Positions 7,302 through 16,283 are shown, counted from the first letter of the stretch. The stretch: 64,000 nucleotides of DNA from Clostridia bacterium (GCA_017429985.1 JAFRNW010000035.1:1-64000); one strand, 5' to 3'. Numbers and translations: made by a program. Notes: generated by a model from the letters alone, not told the origin.

Positions 7302-8312
7302 ATGGCAGATCTTCGCGGAAGACACTTTTTGAAACTGTTGGACTTCACCCCGGAAGAGATCCGGTATCTGATCGATCTTTCCAAAGCGCTGAAGGACAAG
7401 AAAAAACGTCATGAGGAGCACGCTTACCTGAAGGGGAAGAATATCGTGCTGCTGTTTGAAAAGACGTCCACGCGCACGAGATGCTCCTTCGAGGTCGCAG
7501 GAATGGATCTCGGAATGGGCGTGACGTATCTGGGTCCCGGCTCCTCCCAGATGGGGAGAAAGGAGAGCATCGCGGATACCGCGCGGGTTCTCGGAAGAAT
7601 GTATGACGGGATCGAATACAGGGGATTTGATCAGAGCCTGGTGGAAACGCTTGCCGAATACGCCGGCGTTCCCGTCTGGAACGGACTGACTGACCAGTTC
7701 CATCCGACGCAGATGATCGCGGATCTTCTGACCATCGAAGAGAAGAAGGGAAAACTGAAAGGGATCCGTTTCACGTATTTCGGCGACGCGAGAAACAATA
7801 TGGGCAATTCCCTGATGATCGCCTGCGCGAAAATGGGACTGCATTTTACGGCGTGCGCGCCGGCGGAGCTGTTTCCCGCGGAAGAACTCGTCAGGAAAGC
7901 GAAGGAGATCGCAAAAGAGAGCGGCGGGAGCGTCACGCTGACCGAGGATATAACCGAAGGAGCGAAGGACGCGGACGTCCTGTATACCGATATCTGGGTC
8001 TCCATGGGAGAGCCGGCGGAAGCCTGGGAAAAGCGGATTTCGCTTCTGCAGCCGTATCGGGTGGATGAGAAGAAGATGGCGCTCGCAAAGCCGGATGCGA
8101 TCTTCATGCACTGCCTGCCGTCTTTCCATGACACGAACACGGTGATTGGGAAAGAGATCGCGGACCGGTACGGAATCGAGGAAATGGAAGTGTCGAACGA
8201 CGTGTTCGAGGGACCCCAGTCCGTTGTGTTTGATGAAGCGGAAAACCGTATGCATACGATCAAAGCCGTCATGTACGCGACGCTCCGCGGGGAGGAGAAA
8301 GACCTTGTTTAA
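7302..8312 (+). CDS. argF/arcB: ornithine carbamoyltransferase
   Basis: Interconverts citrulline plus phosphate with ornithine plus carbamoyl phosphate. The 336-residue protein has the carbamoyl-phosphate motif STRTR (in [15 protein letters not shown]), the FHPTQMIAD loop, the ornithine-binding region [13 protein letters not shown], and HCLPSFHD with the catalytic Cys. The ATG at 7302 is chosen because GGAGGG lies five bases upstream; a TTG four codons earlier overlaps that SD. Position between arcA and ornithine cyclodeaminase argues for the catabolic direction, although an anabolic role cannot be excluded. Carbamate kinase, the usual partner that turns carbamoyl phosphate into ATP, is not in the window. 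Confidence 0.95.
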   Translation: MADLRGRHFLKLLDFTPEEIRYLIDLSKALKDKKKRHEEHAYLKGKNIVLLFEKTSTRTRCSFEVAGMDLGMGVTYLGPGSSQMGRKESIADTARVLGRMYDGIEYRGFDQSLVETLAEYAGVPVWNGLTDQFHPTQMIADLLTIEEKKGKLKGIRFTYFGDARNNMGNSLMIACAKMGLHFTACAPAELFPAEELVRKAKEIAKESGGSVTLTEDITEGAKDADVLYTDIWVSMGEPAEAWEKRISLLQPYRVDEKKMALAKPDAIFMHCLPSFHDTNTVIGKEIADRYGIEEMEVSNDVFEGPQSVVFDEAENRMHTIKAVMYATLRGEEKDLV

Positions 8313-9390
8313 GCTGAGGACTTATTATCCGCCGGATTTTTCCGCGGACCGGTTCAGAAACTGTCCGGACGCCGTTCTGAAGGAGGCGCCCGCAGACGGC
8401 GTCGCGCCGTTTGACTATCATTCGATGAGCATTTTCCCCGAGTATTTCAAGTGCGGGGGCGAGTGGCTTCTCGCATGCGAAAGCAGGATGGATTGCTGCG
8501 CCGTTTACCGGGACCGGGCGGTGCACGTGGTCGAATTCCGGAATCTGAAGAAGGGCGACCTGGTATTTACGGGGAGAACGGAAGACGGAAGCGAGGGGAT
8601 CTACGTCTATCCGGACGGATTCCGCGAGACAAGGGCGAACGCCGACGTGTTTGCATTCCGCGGGAACCGGACCAGGGAGACCGCGTTCTCAAAGGACTAC
8701 GATGAAATCTACGATCTGCTGAGGCACGAGAAGGATCACGGCAAGATCGTCTGGGTCATGGGACCCGCATTCGCGTTCGACAAGGACGCCCGGACGGCGA
8801 TGGAAAAGATGATCCGAGCCGGTTACGTGCATGCCATACTGGCAGGGAACGCGCTTGCGACGCATGATCTGGAGGCGGCGTGGCTCGGGACGGCGCTGGG
8901 ACAGGACATCTATACCACCGTTTCCTATCCGAACGGGCATTACAATCATCTGGACCTGATCAACCGGGTCCGTTATTACGGAAGCGTCAGACGATTCATC
9001 GAGGCGGAGCATATCGACAACGGAATCATCTACAGCTGCGAAAAATGCGGCGTGCCGTACGTTCTGGGCGGATCGATCCGGGACGACGGGCCGCTCCCGC
9101 CTGTGTTTGCGAATGTCTATGAGGCGCAGGACGCGATGCGGAACGAAATCCGCAGCGCAACGACCGTCATCGGAATGGCGACGATGCTGCATTCCATCGC
9201 GACGGGGAACATGACGCCTTCCTACCGGGTGCTTCCGGACGGAACGGTCCGCCAGGTTTACTTCTATTATGTGGATGTTGCGGAGTTCACGGTCAACAAG
9301 CTTGCGGACCGCGGAAGCCTTTCGGCGCGCGGAATCGTAACGAATGTCCAAGATTTTATTGTGAATCTTGCAAACGGACTGAATCTCTGA
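8305..9390 (+). CDS. archaeal-type ornithine cyclodeaminase (TIGR00300 / LOR-SDH domain family)
   Basis: The 361-residue protein matches, by motif memory, the TIGR00300 / LOR-SDH conserved-domain family, whose characterised archaeal members convert ornithine to proline and ammonia. Recognisable stretches are [38 protein letters not shown], the nucleotide-site-like [35 protein letters not shown], and [22 protein letters not shown]. It is not the usual bacterial (mu-crystallin-like) cyclodeaminase. The TTG at 8305 is chosen because GGGGAGGAG lies eight bases upstream; the start overlaps the argF stop by 8 bases, so translation is probably coupled. The context gives a complete arginine-citrulline-ornithine-proline route. 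Function is family plus context inference. Confidence 0.75.
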   Translation: MFKLRTYYPPDFSADRFRNCPDAVLKEAPADGVAPFDYHSMSIFPEYFKCGGEWLLACESRMDCCAVYRDRAVHVVEFRNLKKGDLVFTGRTEDGSEGIYVYPDGFRETRANADVFAFRGNRTRETAFSKDYDEIYDLLRHEKDHGKIVWVMGPAFAFDKDARTAMEKMIRAGYVHAILAGNALATHDLEAAWLGTALGQDIYTTVSYPNGHYNHLDLINRVRYYGSVRRFIEAEHIDNGIIYSCEKCGVPYVLGGSIRDDGPLPPVFANVYEAQDAMRNEIRSATTVIGMATMLHSIATGNMTPSYRVLPDGTVRQVYFYYVDVAEFTVNKLADRGSLSARGIVTNVQDFIVNLANGLNL

Positions 9391-9447
9391 CAAAATGGCA
9401 GATACAGACCGTATCATACTCATTGATTTTTGACTGGAGGGATCACG

Positions 9448-11031
9448 ATGAAAAAACTCAGAAAGGGAATCGTTTATATCCTGATTCTTTCGCTGACTCT
9501 GACGTCGATCGGCGTCCGGGCCGCACTGGCGGAGACGCCGGACGTTTCTCCGGAAGGGGAAGATACTTCGACGGAGGAGATCGTCGGAATACCGTCCCCG
9601 CTGACGGAGGTCGCGTCGGTTGATGAACTCAACGCTGCGGTAGGATGCTGCATTTTCACGTTGGATCCGGAAAATAATCCGGTCGCTGACGACAGATTTA
9701 CGCTCATCGACGCGGAACCGCAGATCGCGGAGTACAGCTTTACCTGGGACGGACACCCTGCGACCCTGCGGGCAGCCGTGACGCAGGAGGATATTTCCGG
9801 AATCTATATGGACGACGGGAAGATGCCGTGCGATCATCTTACGGAGACCGATCCCTATGCGATCCTGGACACCGGATACGGTTTCTGGACCAGATGGTTT
9901 CTGGGCGGGATGCAGTATTCTCTCTGCGTGGGAAATGCGGGGGAGGATACGGAGGATGCCGTAGCGGCCATCCGTGATCTCGAGGCGCTGATGTATCCGT
10001 GGTACATGATGGAAGAGCTTCCGCAGGAACCGGATTTTGATCCGGAGCAGCCGGATTCCGGTGATACCGCTTACTATTACAAGGACCAGCTCCGCGAATG
10101 GAACGAGGGCTCGGATACGCCGTTCGGGACCGGAACGGAAAAACCGTTCCGCACCGTCGCGATCCTTGCGGAAGGCGACGCGTTTCTTACGGTCCCGGGG
10201 GACACCAGGAATGTCGTGACCGTATCTGACGTGAACGGCCTGATTGCCGCGATCGCGCCGGACACGATCATCATACTGGAACCGGGCGTTTACAATCTGT
10301 CGGACGCGGAAGGCTACGGGGTGGATTCCGGCGCCTATTACCGCTGGATCGAAACGTATCAGGGATACGAGCTGTATGTGGAGAACGCGGACAACCTGAT
10401 GCTGGTCGGCTCCGTATCGGAAGAGGACGGCACGATTTCCCTGAACTCGGAGATCGTCACGGATCCCAGATACGCTAACGTCGTGAACTTCAGAAATTCG
10501 AACGGCGTGACGGTCGTCGGGCTGAAAATCGGGCATACGGAGACCGGGGAATGCATCGGAGGCGTACTGAATTTCGTGAACAGCGACGGCGTAAAGATTT
10601 CGGGCTGCGAACTGTACGGGTGCGGCACGATCGGAATCCTTGCCAGAAACTGCGACAATTTCAAGGCCGTTGACCTGCTGGTGCACAGCTGCAGCATGGG
10701 AATGATCGAAATGACGGCCTGCGACGCCGTAACCTTTGAGCAGATTTCTTTCCTGAACATCACGGGATACAGCGGCGTTTCGCTGGACTGCTGCGGCAGC
10801 GTCACGTTCGGAAACTGTGATTTCGCTTTCAACGAGATCACGACGCTGTTCTATCTGATGGATTCGAAAGACATCCGGGTGAACGACTGTCTGATCGCAT
10901 ACAACAGCCCTGACATGTCGCTGTTCCAGGGACCGGATGGCGCGGCGGGAAGCAGCATCGTGTTTGACGGAGGAGCGATCACCGGATACGCGCAGCCGTT
11001 CGGCTGCTACGAACCGGTGACGGTCGGATGA
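9448..11031 (+). CDS. secreted right-handed parallel beta-helix protein
   Basis: The 527-residue protein begins with a signal peptide (basic MKKLRKG, hydrophobic core, cleavage near VRAALAETP). Residues about 30-250 form an acidic region of unknown fold. From about residue 255 there are repeated short strands ending in Asn or Gly and rich in Val, Ile and Cys (for example NSNGVTVVGLKI, NSDGVKISGCEL, CDAVTFEQISF, CGSVTFGNCDF), typical of parallel beta-helix repeats found in pectate lyases and cell-surface proteins. No catalytic set is recognised, so binding or structure are equally possible. ATG at 9448 with GGAGG seven bases upstream. It follows the arginine operon by 57 bases and ends at a strong terminator. 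Function unknown. Confidence 0.7.
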   Translation: MKKLRKGIVYILILSLTLTSIGVRAALAETPDVSPEGEDTSTEEIVGIPSPLTEVASVDELNAAVGCCIFTLDPENNPVADDRFTLIDAEPQIAEYSFTWDGHPATLRAAVTQEDISGIYMDDGKMPCDHLTETDPYAILDTGYGFWTRWFLGGMQYSLCVGNAGEDTEDAVAAIRDLEALMYPWYMMEELPQEPDFDPEQPDSGDTAYYYKDQLREWNEGSDTPFGTGTEKPFRTVAILAEGDAFLTVPGDTRNVVTVSDVNGLIAAIAPDTIIILEPGVYNLSDAEGYGVDSGAYYRWIETYQGYELYVENADNLMLVGSVSEEDGTISLNSEIVTDPRYANVVNFRNSNGVTVVGLKIGHTETGECIGGVLNFVNSDGVKISGCELYGCGTIGILARNCDNFKAVDLLVHSCSMGMIEMTACDAVTFEQISFLNITGYSGVSLDCCGSVTFGNCDFAFNEITTLFYLMDSKDIRVNDCLIAYNSPDMSLFQGPDGAAGSSIVFDGGAITGYAQPFGCYEPVTVG

Positions 11032-11060
11032 TCTGAATCCCTGCACGGGCAATACGATTC

Positions 11061-11097
11061 AGCCGGAGCGCGGCATGATTGCGGCTCCGGCTTTTTT
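11061..11097 (+). terminator. intrinsic terminator after the beta-helix gene
   Basis: AGCCGGAGC (11061-11069) pairs with GCTCCGGCT (11084-11092), followed by six T's. Confidence 0.85.
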
Positions 11098-11125
11098 GCT
11101 GTCAGTATGCTCCGCTGACTCGTGA

Positions 11126-11995
11126 TCAGCTGTGTTCGGAGAAGATGCAGGCCAGAATGATCAGGGCGGAACCGATCAATGCGGCGGGCGTGATCGGCTC
11201 GTTCAGGAAAAAGACGGACAGCAGTACCGCGACAACGGGATCCGCATATGCAAAGATCGATACGGTCCGCGCAGGAATTTTGACGATGACGGCAAAGTAG
11301 CGGATATATGCGAAAGCGGTCAGGACGACTCCCAGAACCAGGAGAAGCAGGATATCCCTGAATCCAAGGGATAATGAAGTTCCGCGGTGCGTCAGCAGAA
11401 TGTACGGGGTCATCAGAACGGCGGCTGTTCCCAGCTGCACCATGGTGCGGAACACAGGATCACCGGAAGGGTATTTCTTGTTGATCAGAACGATCGCGGT
11501 ATAGGAAACGGCCCCGAGAAGAGCGAACAGGATGCCGCGGATATCGTCTGAACCGCTCAGCCCGTTCTGCAGGACGCCGGAAACAAGCACCATGCCGAGA
11601 AAGGAAACACCCGCGCAGATGGCATGCCTTGCCGTAAAGCGCTCTTTCAGGATCAGAGGCGAGGCGAGAAAAACAAAGATCGGCGCCATATAGTAGCAGA
11701 TGGTTGCAGTCGCGACCGTCGTATAGCGGTAGGACTGGAACAGGCCGATCCAGTCTCCTGTCAGACATGCACCGGAAAGCAGCATGGGGATCAGTACGCC
11801 CTTAAAGGAAGCGGACCGGATCTTGCGCGCCGCCACAAGATAGACCGCGATGAACAGGAAAGAGATCCACGCCCTCAGACACGCGGTCACAGCCGCCGGA
11901 AGCGGAATGGCTTTTACGACAGGTCCGAGACAGCCAAACAGCGCCATGATCAGGATATATTCAACTTTGAGGGACCAGGTGCTTCTTTCTGTCAT
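11126..11995 (-). CDS. EamA/DMT-family transporter
   Basis: The 289-residue membrane protein shows two repeats of five helices, the EamA (drug/metabolite transporter) architecture. Signs are YILIMALFGCLGPVVKAI at the start of repeat 1, a YYMAPIFVFLASPLILKE segment ending repeat 1, and FAYADPVVAVLLSVFFLNEP, the usual end of repeat 2. Substrate is unknown; relatives export amino acids or other metabolites. ATG 11995 is preferred because GGAGGT lies just upstream; a TTG at 12022 would add nine residues and bury that SD. It is a single gene facing the beta-helix terminator. Confidence 0.85.
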   Translation of the reverse strand: MTERSTWSLKVEYILIMALFGCLGPVVKAIPLPAAVTACLRAWISFLFIAVYLVAARKIRSASFKGVLIPMLLSGACLTGDWIGLFQSYRYTTVATATICYYMAPIFVFLASPLILKERFTARHAICAGVSFLGMVLVSGVLQNGLSGSDDIRGILFALLGAVSYTAIVLINKKYPSGDPVFRTMVQLGTAAVLMTPYILLTHRGTSLSLGFRDILLLLVLGVVLTAFAYIRYFAVIVKIPARTVSIFAYADPVVAVLLSVFFLNEPITPAALIGSALIILACIFSEHS

Positions 11996-12077
11996 AAACA
12001 ACCTCCGAAGACATCGCAACAATTCATTCTAATGCTCTTTCAGTGCAAATGCAACATGGCACGGCAGGCCGAAAGGA

Positions 12078-12101
12078 CAGCGCCGGCAGCAGCGCCGGCA
12101 G
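12078..12101. repeat. two-copy tandem repeat of 12 bp
   Basis: CAGCGCCGGCAG occurs twice head to tail in the gap between the EamA gene and the nucleoside phosphorylase gene. No function is apparent. Confidence 0.6.
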
Positions 12102-12113
12102 CGGGTCACGAAT

Positions 12114-12151
12114 CAAAAAAAGGAACCGTGCGGGATGATCCGCACAGTTCC
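12114..12151 (-). terminator. intrinsic terminator after the nucleoside phosphorylase gene
   Basis: GGAACCGTGCGG (12122-12133) pairs with CCGCACAGTTCC (12140-12151) with one mismatch. On the minus strand a run of T's follows. Confidence 0.85.
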
Positions 12152-12193
12152 GTTCATGACTCGGTGTTTTCGTTTCTGCTCCGTTAGAGACGG

Positions 12194-12916
12194 TCAGAAA
12201 TCGGAGGCAAGTTCGAACAGCAGGTCGAAAAGCTCTTCCCTGCGGTTCTGCATGATCTCATCGATGCCGGTATCCGTGACCTCTGCGGTCATGCCGGTAC
12301 AGTAGTTTGCGATGATGCCGATGGCGGCGTATTCCATGCCGAGGTCCCGGCAGAGAGGCGCCTCGGGGACAAGGACCATGCCTGTCGTCTGGGCGCCGAG
12401 CATCCGGATCATGCGGATCTCCGCAGCGGTTTCAAAACGCGGACCTTCCGTGCAGGCGTAGATCGTTCTCCCCGCGTAAGGGTATCCGCGCTTCAGGATC
12501 AGCTTCTCGATTCTGTCACAGAGCTCGGGGTTGAAGACATCCTCCATGCCCGTGTGCCGGGTCGACCGGTGCTGCATGGAGAAGGAGGAAGGTCTGGATT
12601 TCGTGAAATCCAGAAAGTCGGAAACAAGACAGAAACTGCCCAGATGAAACGTGTAGTCACAGGTTCCGACAGGGGTGAGCCCGATGACGTGCGTCACGCC
12701 CAGTTTGTGCAGCGCATAGATGTTCGCCCGGTAATTGATCTGACCGGGATCGCGCGGGGTGAGGACATCCTGACGCGACATGAACAGAAAATCTTTGCCA
12801 TTCTCAAGCTTGGCAAATAGCACAACAGCGTCTCCGTAGGGAGTGGAGACCGCTCTCTCACGATACGGAATGGACAGGGTATCCACATTGGTTCCGCCGA
12901 TAACCGCCAGTTTCAT
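12194..12916 (-). CDS. mtnP: MTA/purine nucleoside phosphorylase (MtnP family)
   Basis: The 240-residue protein belongs to the MTAP/PNP (PNP_UDP) family, which splits 5'-methylthioadenosine or purine nucleosides with phosphate. Seen are the N-terminal KLAVIGGT, the INYRANIYALHKLGVTHVIG segment, the substrate loop CTEGPRFETAAEIRM, and GMVLVPEAPLCRDLGMEYA. It is slightly shorter than MTA phosphorylases (about 260-285). Methylthioadenosine versus inosine/guanosine preference cannot be settled by eye. The ATG at 12916 matches the family start, but the only clear SD (AAAGGAGC) lies about 40 bases upstream, followed six bases later by an in-frame ATC. It is a single gene with its own terminator. 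Confidence 0.8.
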   Translation of the reverse strand: MKLAVIGGTNVDTLSIPYRERAVSTPYGDAVVLFAKLENGKDFLFMSRQDVLTPRDPGQINYRANIYALHKLGVTHVIGLTPVGTCDYTFHLGSFCLVSDFLDFTKSRPSSFSMQHRSTRHTGMEDVFNPELCDRIEKLILKRGYPYAGRTIYACTEGPRFETAAEIRMIRMLGAQTTGMVLVPEAPLCRDLGMEYAAIGIIANYCTGMTAEVTDTGIDEIMQNRREELFDLLFELASDF

Positions 12917-13011
12917 AAACGAGAATGCTTGCTGTCCGCGTTGAAAACGGATAGTGCGCTCCTTTCATAGATTGATACCATCATCATATCACAATGCCCC
13001 GGGAAAAGGCA

Positions 13012-14310
13012 TCAGTATTTGCGAATCCGGAGCCCTTTCGGGAGGTGGTTCTTCATGACGCCGCCGACAGCCTTTCCGAACCCGATCGTATACCCGTCGC
13101 AGCAGACCGCGGTGAATCCTTTGAGGGAAGCGCTGCACGGGACGGTTTCCCCGGAAAGAAAGCGGATCCGGTCGGCTTCATTCAGATCGACCGCTGCGGA
13201 GAAACACGACGGGGCATAGGACATGTAGAGACAGTGCGACGGAAGGAATCTGCCGTTTTTGATCTCGCCGGCGAAAACGCCCGAACGGATCACGTGCATG
13301 GGGATCTGAGGGTCCGGAACGGTCTCGGGGAGGATATAGACACGCCCGTCCGGCAGGATCCGGATGGAAGACCACCCGAGCGGGAGCCTGTTTTCGGACA
13401 GGAACTCATAAAACGGCGCTGCCGTTCTCCTGTCTGACCCGGGGACGGACCGGAAAAGTGAAGGCGCGGAAGGACTGTCGCCGCGGATGAGCAGGGCGGC
13501 AAACTGCCCTTCGCCGGTGCTGTCGAACGGGTACAGGTGTTTCATGTCCGCAAGACGGAAATCAGCGTGGCCGGAGAGGAATCCTCTGACAACGTCTTCG
13601 TTTTCCGCTTCGGAAAACGTGCAGGTGGAATAGACGAGACGCCCGCCCGGCTTAACGGCCTCAGCCGCGCTGTTCAGGATGGCGGACTGCCGCTCCGAGC
13701 AGGAGAGCACATGTTCTTCCGACCAGTCCGCTACCGCCTGCGGGTCTTTCCGGAACATGCCTTCCCCAGAGCAGGGAGCGTCGACGAGGACAGCGTCGAA
13801 CTGTTTCGGAAGAAGCGGGCACAGCCTGTCCGGGCGCATGTTGGTAATGACCGCATTCCGTACGCCGAGTCGTTCCAGCGAGCTGTCCAGAACGGCAGCC
13901 CGTTTCGTGCTGATCTCGTTCGCGATCAGGACGCCCCGGTTCTGCATGGCGGCGGCAAGCTGCCCTGATTTGCCTCCGGGCGCAGCGCAGAGGTCCAGAA
14001 CGGTTTCCCCTGGCGCGACGTTCAGCAGGGAAGCGGGATACTGGGCGGAAGCTTCCTGCATATAGAAAAGTCCTGCGGCGTGGTACGGATTGTTTCCGAC
14101 GGGATAGTCATCCGGAACGAGGAAACCCTCCGGTACGATGCCGTTCGGCCGGAGATCCCGGCCCCGGAGGAAGCTTTCCACGGAGATTTTCAGCGTATTG
14201 ACCCGGAGCGACTTTCTGGGACGTTCCTGCATCGCAAGAAGATAGCCTTGGAATCTGCCAGGACCGAGCTGAAACTCCATCCGTTTTAAATACTGTTCGG
14301 GAAGATGCAT
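13012..14310 (-). CDS. rsmF: RsmF-type 16S rRNA (cytosine-C5) methyltransferase
   Basis: The 432-residue enzyme of the NOL1/NOP2/Sun family uses S-adenosylmethionine to make m5C in rRNA. Motif I is VLDLCAAPGGKSGQLA, motif IV DAPCSGEGMFRKDP with a cysteine, and motif VI YSTCTFSEAENEDVV with the second cysteine; the two cysteines act as nucleophile and release residue. The N-terminal LPEQYLKRMEFQLG and the C-terminal 150 residues (PUA-like) match RsmF of Bacillota rather than RsmB. ATG at 14310. It is divergent from the ProX-type gene. The target base is inferred from family. Confidence 0.9.
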   Translation of the reverse strand: MHLPEQYLKRMEFQLGPGRFQGYLLAMQERPRKSLRVNTLKISVESFLRGRDLRPNGIVPEGFLVPDDYPVGNNPYHAAGLFYMQEASAQYPASLLNVAPGETVLDLCAAPGGKSGQLAAAMQNRGVLIANEISTKRAAVLDSSLERLGVRNAVITNMRPDRLCPLLPKQFDAVLVDAPCSGEGMFRKDPQAVADWSEEHVLSCSERQSAILNSAAEAVKPGGRLVYSTCTFSEAENEDVVRGFLSGHADFRLADMKHLYPFDSTGEGQFAALLIRGDSPSAPSLFRSVPGSDRRTAAPFYEFLSENRLPLGWSSIRILPDGRVYILPETVPDPQIPMHVIRSGVFAGEIKNGRFLPSHCLYMSYAPSCFSAAVDLNEADRIRFLSGETVPCSASLKGFTAVCCDGYTIGFGKAVGGVMKNHLPKGLRIRKY

Positions 14311-14351
14311 GGGGACGTTCCTTTCTTCGGCTCATTTCATGCTAACAAAAA

Positions 14352-14378
14352 CACATGCCTCCTGCAAGGAGGAATGTG
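14352..14378. promoter_or_regulatory. dyad between rsmF and the proX-like gene
   Basis: CACAT-g-CCTCCT (14352-14363) and AGGAGG-a-ATGTG (14367-14378) are inverted repeats with a three-base spacer and one mismatch. It lies in the divergent promoter region just upstream of TATGCT-like boxes (14380-14388), where a regulator or an RNA hairpin could act. Function is unknown. Confidence 0.45.
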
Positions 14379-14412
14379 CTATGCTATATGCATCCTGCAT
14401 GAGGAGGAAAGT

Positions 14413-14985
14413 ATGTCTGAAATAAAAGTGGACCCCCGCGTTTACCATGGCTCTCCGGACGATCTGGCGGAACGGCGCGAGGAAGAGAGGGAGACGTTTC
14501 TGTTTCTTGACCGTCTCGGGATACCGTATGACAGGGTAGAGCACGAACCCGCCATGACCATCGAAGCCTGCGAAACAATCGACCGCTTGCTCGGCGTGTC
14601 GATGTGCAAGAACCTTTTTCTGTGCAACCGTCAGAAAACGGCTTTTTATCTGCTGATGATGCCGGGGAAGAAGCCGTTCCATACCAAGGATCTGTCCAGC
14701 CAGATCCAGTCCGCAAGGCTTTCCTTTGCGGATGAAGCGTATATGTGGGAATACCTCCATATCCGGCCAGGATCCGTTTCGGTGATGGGACTGATTTTTG
14801 ACAGGGGGATGCATGTACGGCTTCTGATAGACGAGGAGCTTCTCTCCGATCCGTTTATCGGCTGCCACCCCTGCGTCAATACAGGAAGTCTGAAAATCAG
14901 GACGGAGGATCTTCTCCGCAGGATCCTTCCGGAAACCGGCCACGCGTATACCGCCGTGTCGCTCCCGGATACGCAGGAAGGCTGA
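14413..14985 (+). CDS. proX: ProX/YbaK-type aminoacyl-tRNA deacylase
   Basis: The 190-residue protein resembles ProX (PrdX), a stand-alone relative of the prolyl-tRNA synthetase insertion domain that removes wrong amino acids, chiefly alanine, from tRNA-Pro. Seen are the N-terminal FLDRLGIPYDRVEHEP, SMCKNLFLCNRQKTAFYLLMM with the conserved Lys-Asn, the PGSVSVMGLIFD segment (GxxP-like loop region) and the C-terminal FIGCHPCVNTGSLKI, which is typical of this subfamily. ATG at 14413 with GAGGAGG. It sits next to an AlaX-type editing gene facing it. Exact tRNA specificity is inferred. Confidence 0.85.
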   Translation: MSEIKVDPRVYHGSPDDLAERREEERETFLFLDRLGIPYDRVEHEPAMTIEACETIDRLLGVSMCKNLFLCNRQKTAFYLLMMPGKKPFHTKDLSSQIQSARLSFADEAYMWEYLHIRPGSVSVMGLIFDRGMHVRLLIDEELLSDPFIGCHPCVNTGSLKIRTEDLLRRILPETGHAYTAVSLPDTQEG

Positions 14986-15029
14986 CGTTCCTCGCGGAAG
15001 ATGCCTTTCTACGCCATACGGTAAAGAAT

Positions 15030-15059
15030 GATTCCCTTGACGGGGATCTTTTCAATTTT
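15030..15059 (+). terminator. probable terminator after the proX-like gene
   Basis: GATTCCC (15030-15036) pairs with GGGGATC (15042-15048) with one G-T, followed by TTTTCAATTTT. Confidence 0.6.
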
Positions 15060-15068
15060 ATCCGAAGG

Positions 15069-16283
15069 TCATTGCTTCAGCCTGCTGCGGAAATACACAC
15101 GGAGCTGCTCGACCGTTTCGTTAAAAGCGTCTGGTATCGGGGAGGTGCCCTGCGCGAGCGTCCCCCTTCCGCCGCCCTTCCCGGAAACTGCCGTATTGAC
15201 GACCCTGCAGAGTTCCGAAACATCGCAGGTGCTGTCGGGGGAGCACGAGAGGACATAGTTCAGTCGTCCGTTTGATTTTCCGAACAGGACGGTCAGCGAG
15301 TTTCTGTCCCGGATGGTTTTGGCAGCAAGCGATTTCAGCTTTTCCTGGGTGGCGTTGCCGACGTCTTCCAGAATCAGGGTGGTTTTGCCGGTTTTGACGG
15401 CCTTCTGCACCAGTTCTTCCGCAAGGTAGGAATTCAGTGATTCGGACAGCTCTTTTTCTCTTTTATGGAGGCCTTTCAGTTCCTCCTGCATCTTTTCGAT
15501 CGATTCCGTCAGGTTTGTCCAGGAGGTGGAGAACTGACGTCCCGCGGCGCTGAGGACCTTGCGTGCCTGCTGCGTATAGAGGAGAGCCCTGTTTCCGCAG
15601 AGGAACGTCACGCGTGTCCCGCCCTTGTAGGACATGGATTCCGTGATCAGAATGGATCCGATCTCTCCGGTGTGAAAGACGTGCGGCGCGCAGCAGGTGC
15701 AGCAGTCCGCGTCCTGGATGCTGACGATCCGGATCGGCATACGGATGCCTTCCGCCTGCTTTCGGAGCGTGAGCCCCGCCTGCTCCAGATCCTCCGCGGT
15801 CTCATACCGGACTGCCGTGACGGACAGGTCCAGGGAGACGAACCGGTTGGCGAGTGTTTCCGCCTCAAACAGTTCCTCCTGGGTGAGAGGCCTGTCCAGG
15901 TCGATCGTCGTGTAGCCGGAAGAGAGATGAAAACCGACGTTGTTGGCTCCGAAAAGCTTGTAAATGGAATAGGACAGGAGATGCTCTCCCGTATGCTGCT
16001 GCATGTGGTCGAACCGCCGCTCCCAGTTCAGTGTAACGGGATAGGACGTTCCGATTTCCAGCGGGCGGTCGATATGGTGGAGCAGTTCGCCGTTCACCTC
16101 GTCGCATCCGAGGATGACCGCGTCCCCGATGGAACCGGTATCGCAGGGCTGGCCTCCCGCATTGTCGAAAATGATCGTCTGATCGAGCGTGACATCGTAT
16201 CCTCTGTCCGTGGGGCGGCAGGATTCTACGGTTGACGTGCAGGTTTTCAGATGACTGTCTTCCAGATACAAGCGTCTGGTCAT
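15069..16283 (-). CDS. AlaX-type alanyl-tRNA editing protein with DHHA1 domain
   Basis: The 404-residue protein lacks the aminoacylation core but has the editing and C-terminal parts of alanyl-tRNA synthetase, so it should hydrolyse Ser- or Gly-tRNA-Ala in trans. Zinc/active-site motifs are HTGEH (about residues 97-101) and CCTCCAPH (about 195-202). A coiled coil around residues 245-285 links to a DHHA1 domain with GKGGGRGTLAQG. This is the long AlaX form. Its ATG follows the stop of the AEC permease gene by two bases, with GGAGG inside that gene, so the pair is an operon. No catalytic residue appears to be missing. Confidence 0.88.
   Translation of the reverse strand: MTRRLYLEDSHLKTCTSTVESCRPTDRGYDVTLDQTIIFDNAGGQPCDTGSIGDAVILGCDEVNGELLHHIDRPLEIGTSYPVTLNWERRFDHMQQHTGEHLLSYSIYKLFGANNVGFHLSSGYTTIDLDRPLTQEELFEAETLANRFVSLDLSVTAVRYETAEDLEQAGLTLRKQAEGIRMPIRIVSIQDADCCTCCAPHVFHTGEIGSILITESMSYKGGTRVTFLCGNRALLYTQQARKVLSAAGRQFSTSWTNLTESIEKMQEELKGLHKREKELSESLNSYLAEELVQKAVKTGKTTLILEDVGNATQEKLKSLAAKTIRDRNSLTVLFGKSNGRLNYVLSCSPDSTCDVSELCRVVNTAVSGKGGGRGTLAQGTSPIPDAFNETVEQLRVYFRSRLKQ

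Noticed and set aside
8689..11052. 787-codon open frame on the minus strand opposite the cyclodeaminase and beta-helix genes
   Set aside because: It is antisense to two well-supported genes, has low-complexity His/Arg-rich translation, no SD, and no domain. It arises from the third-position G+C bias of the sense genes.
12078..12101. CRISPR-like repeat
   Set aside because: Only two contiguous 12-bp copies with no spacers; a simple duplication.
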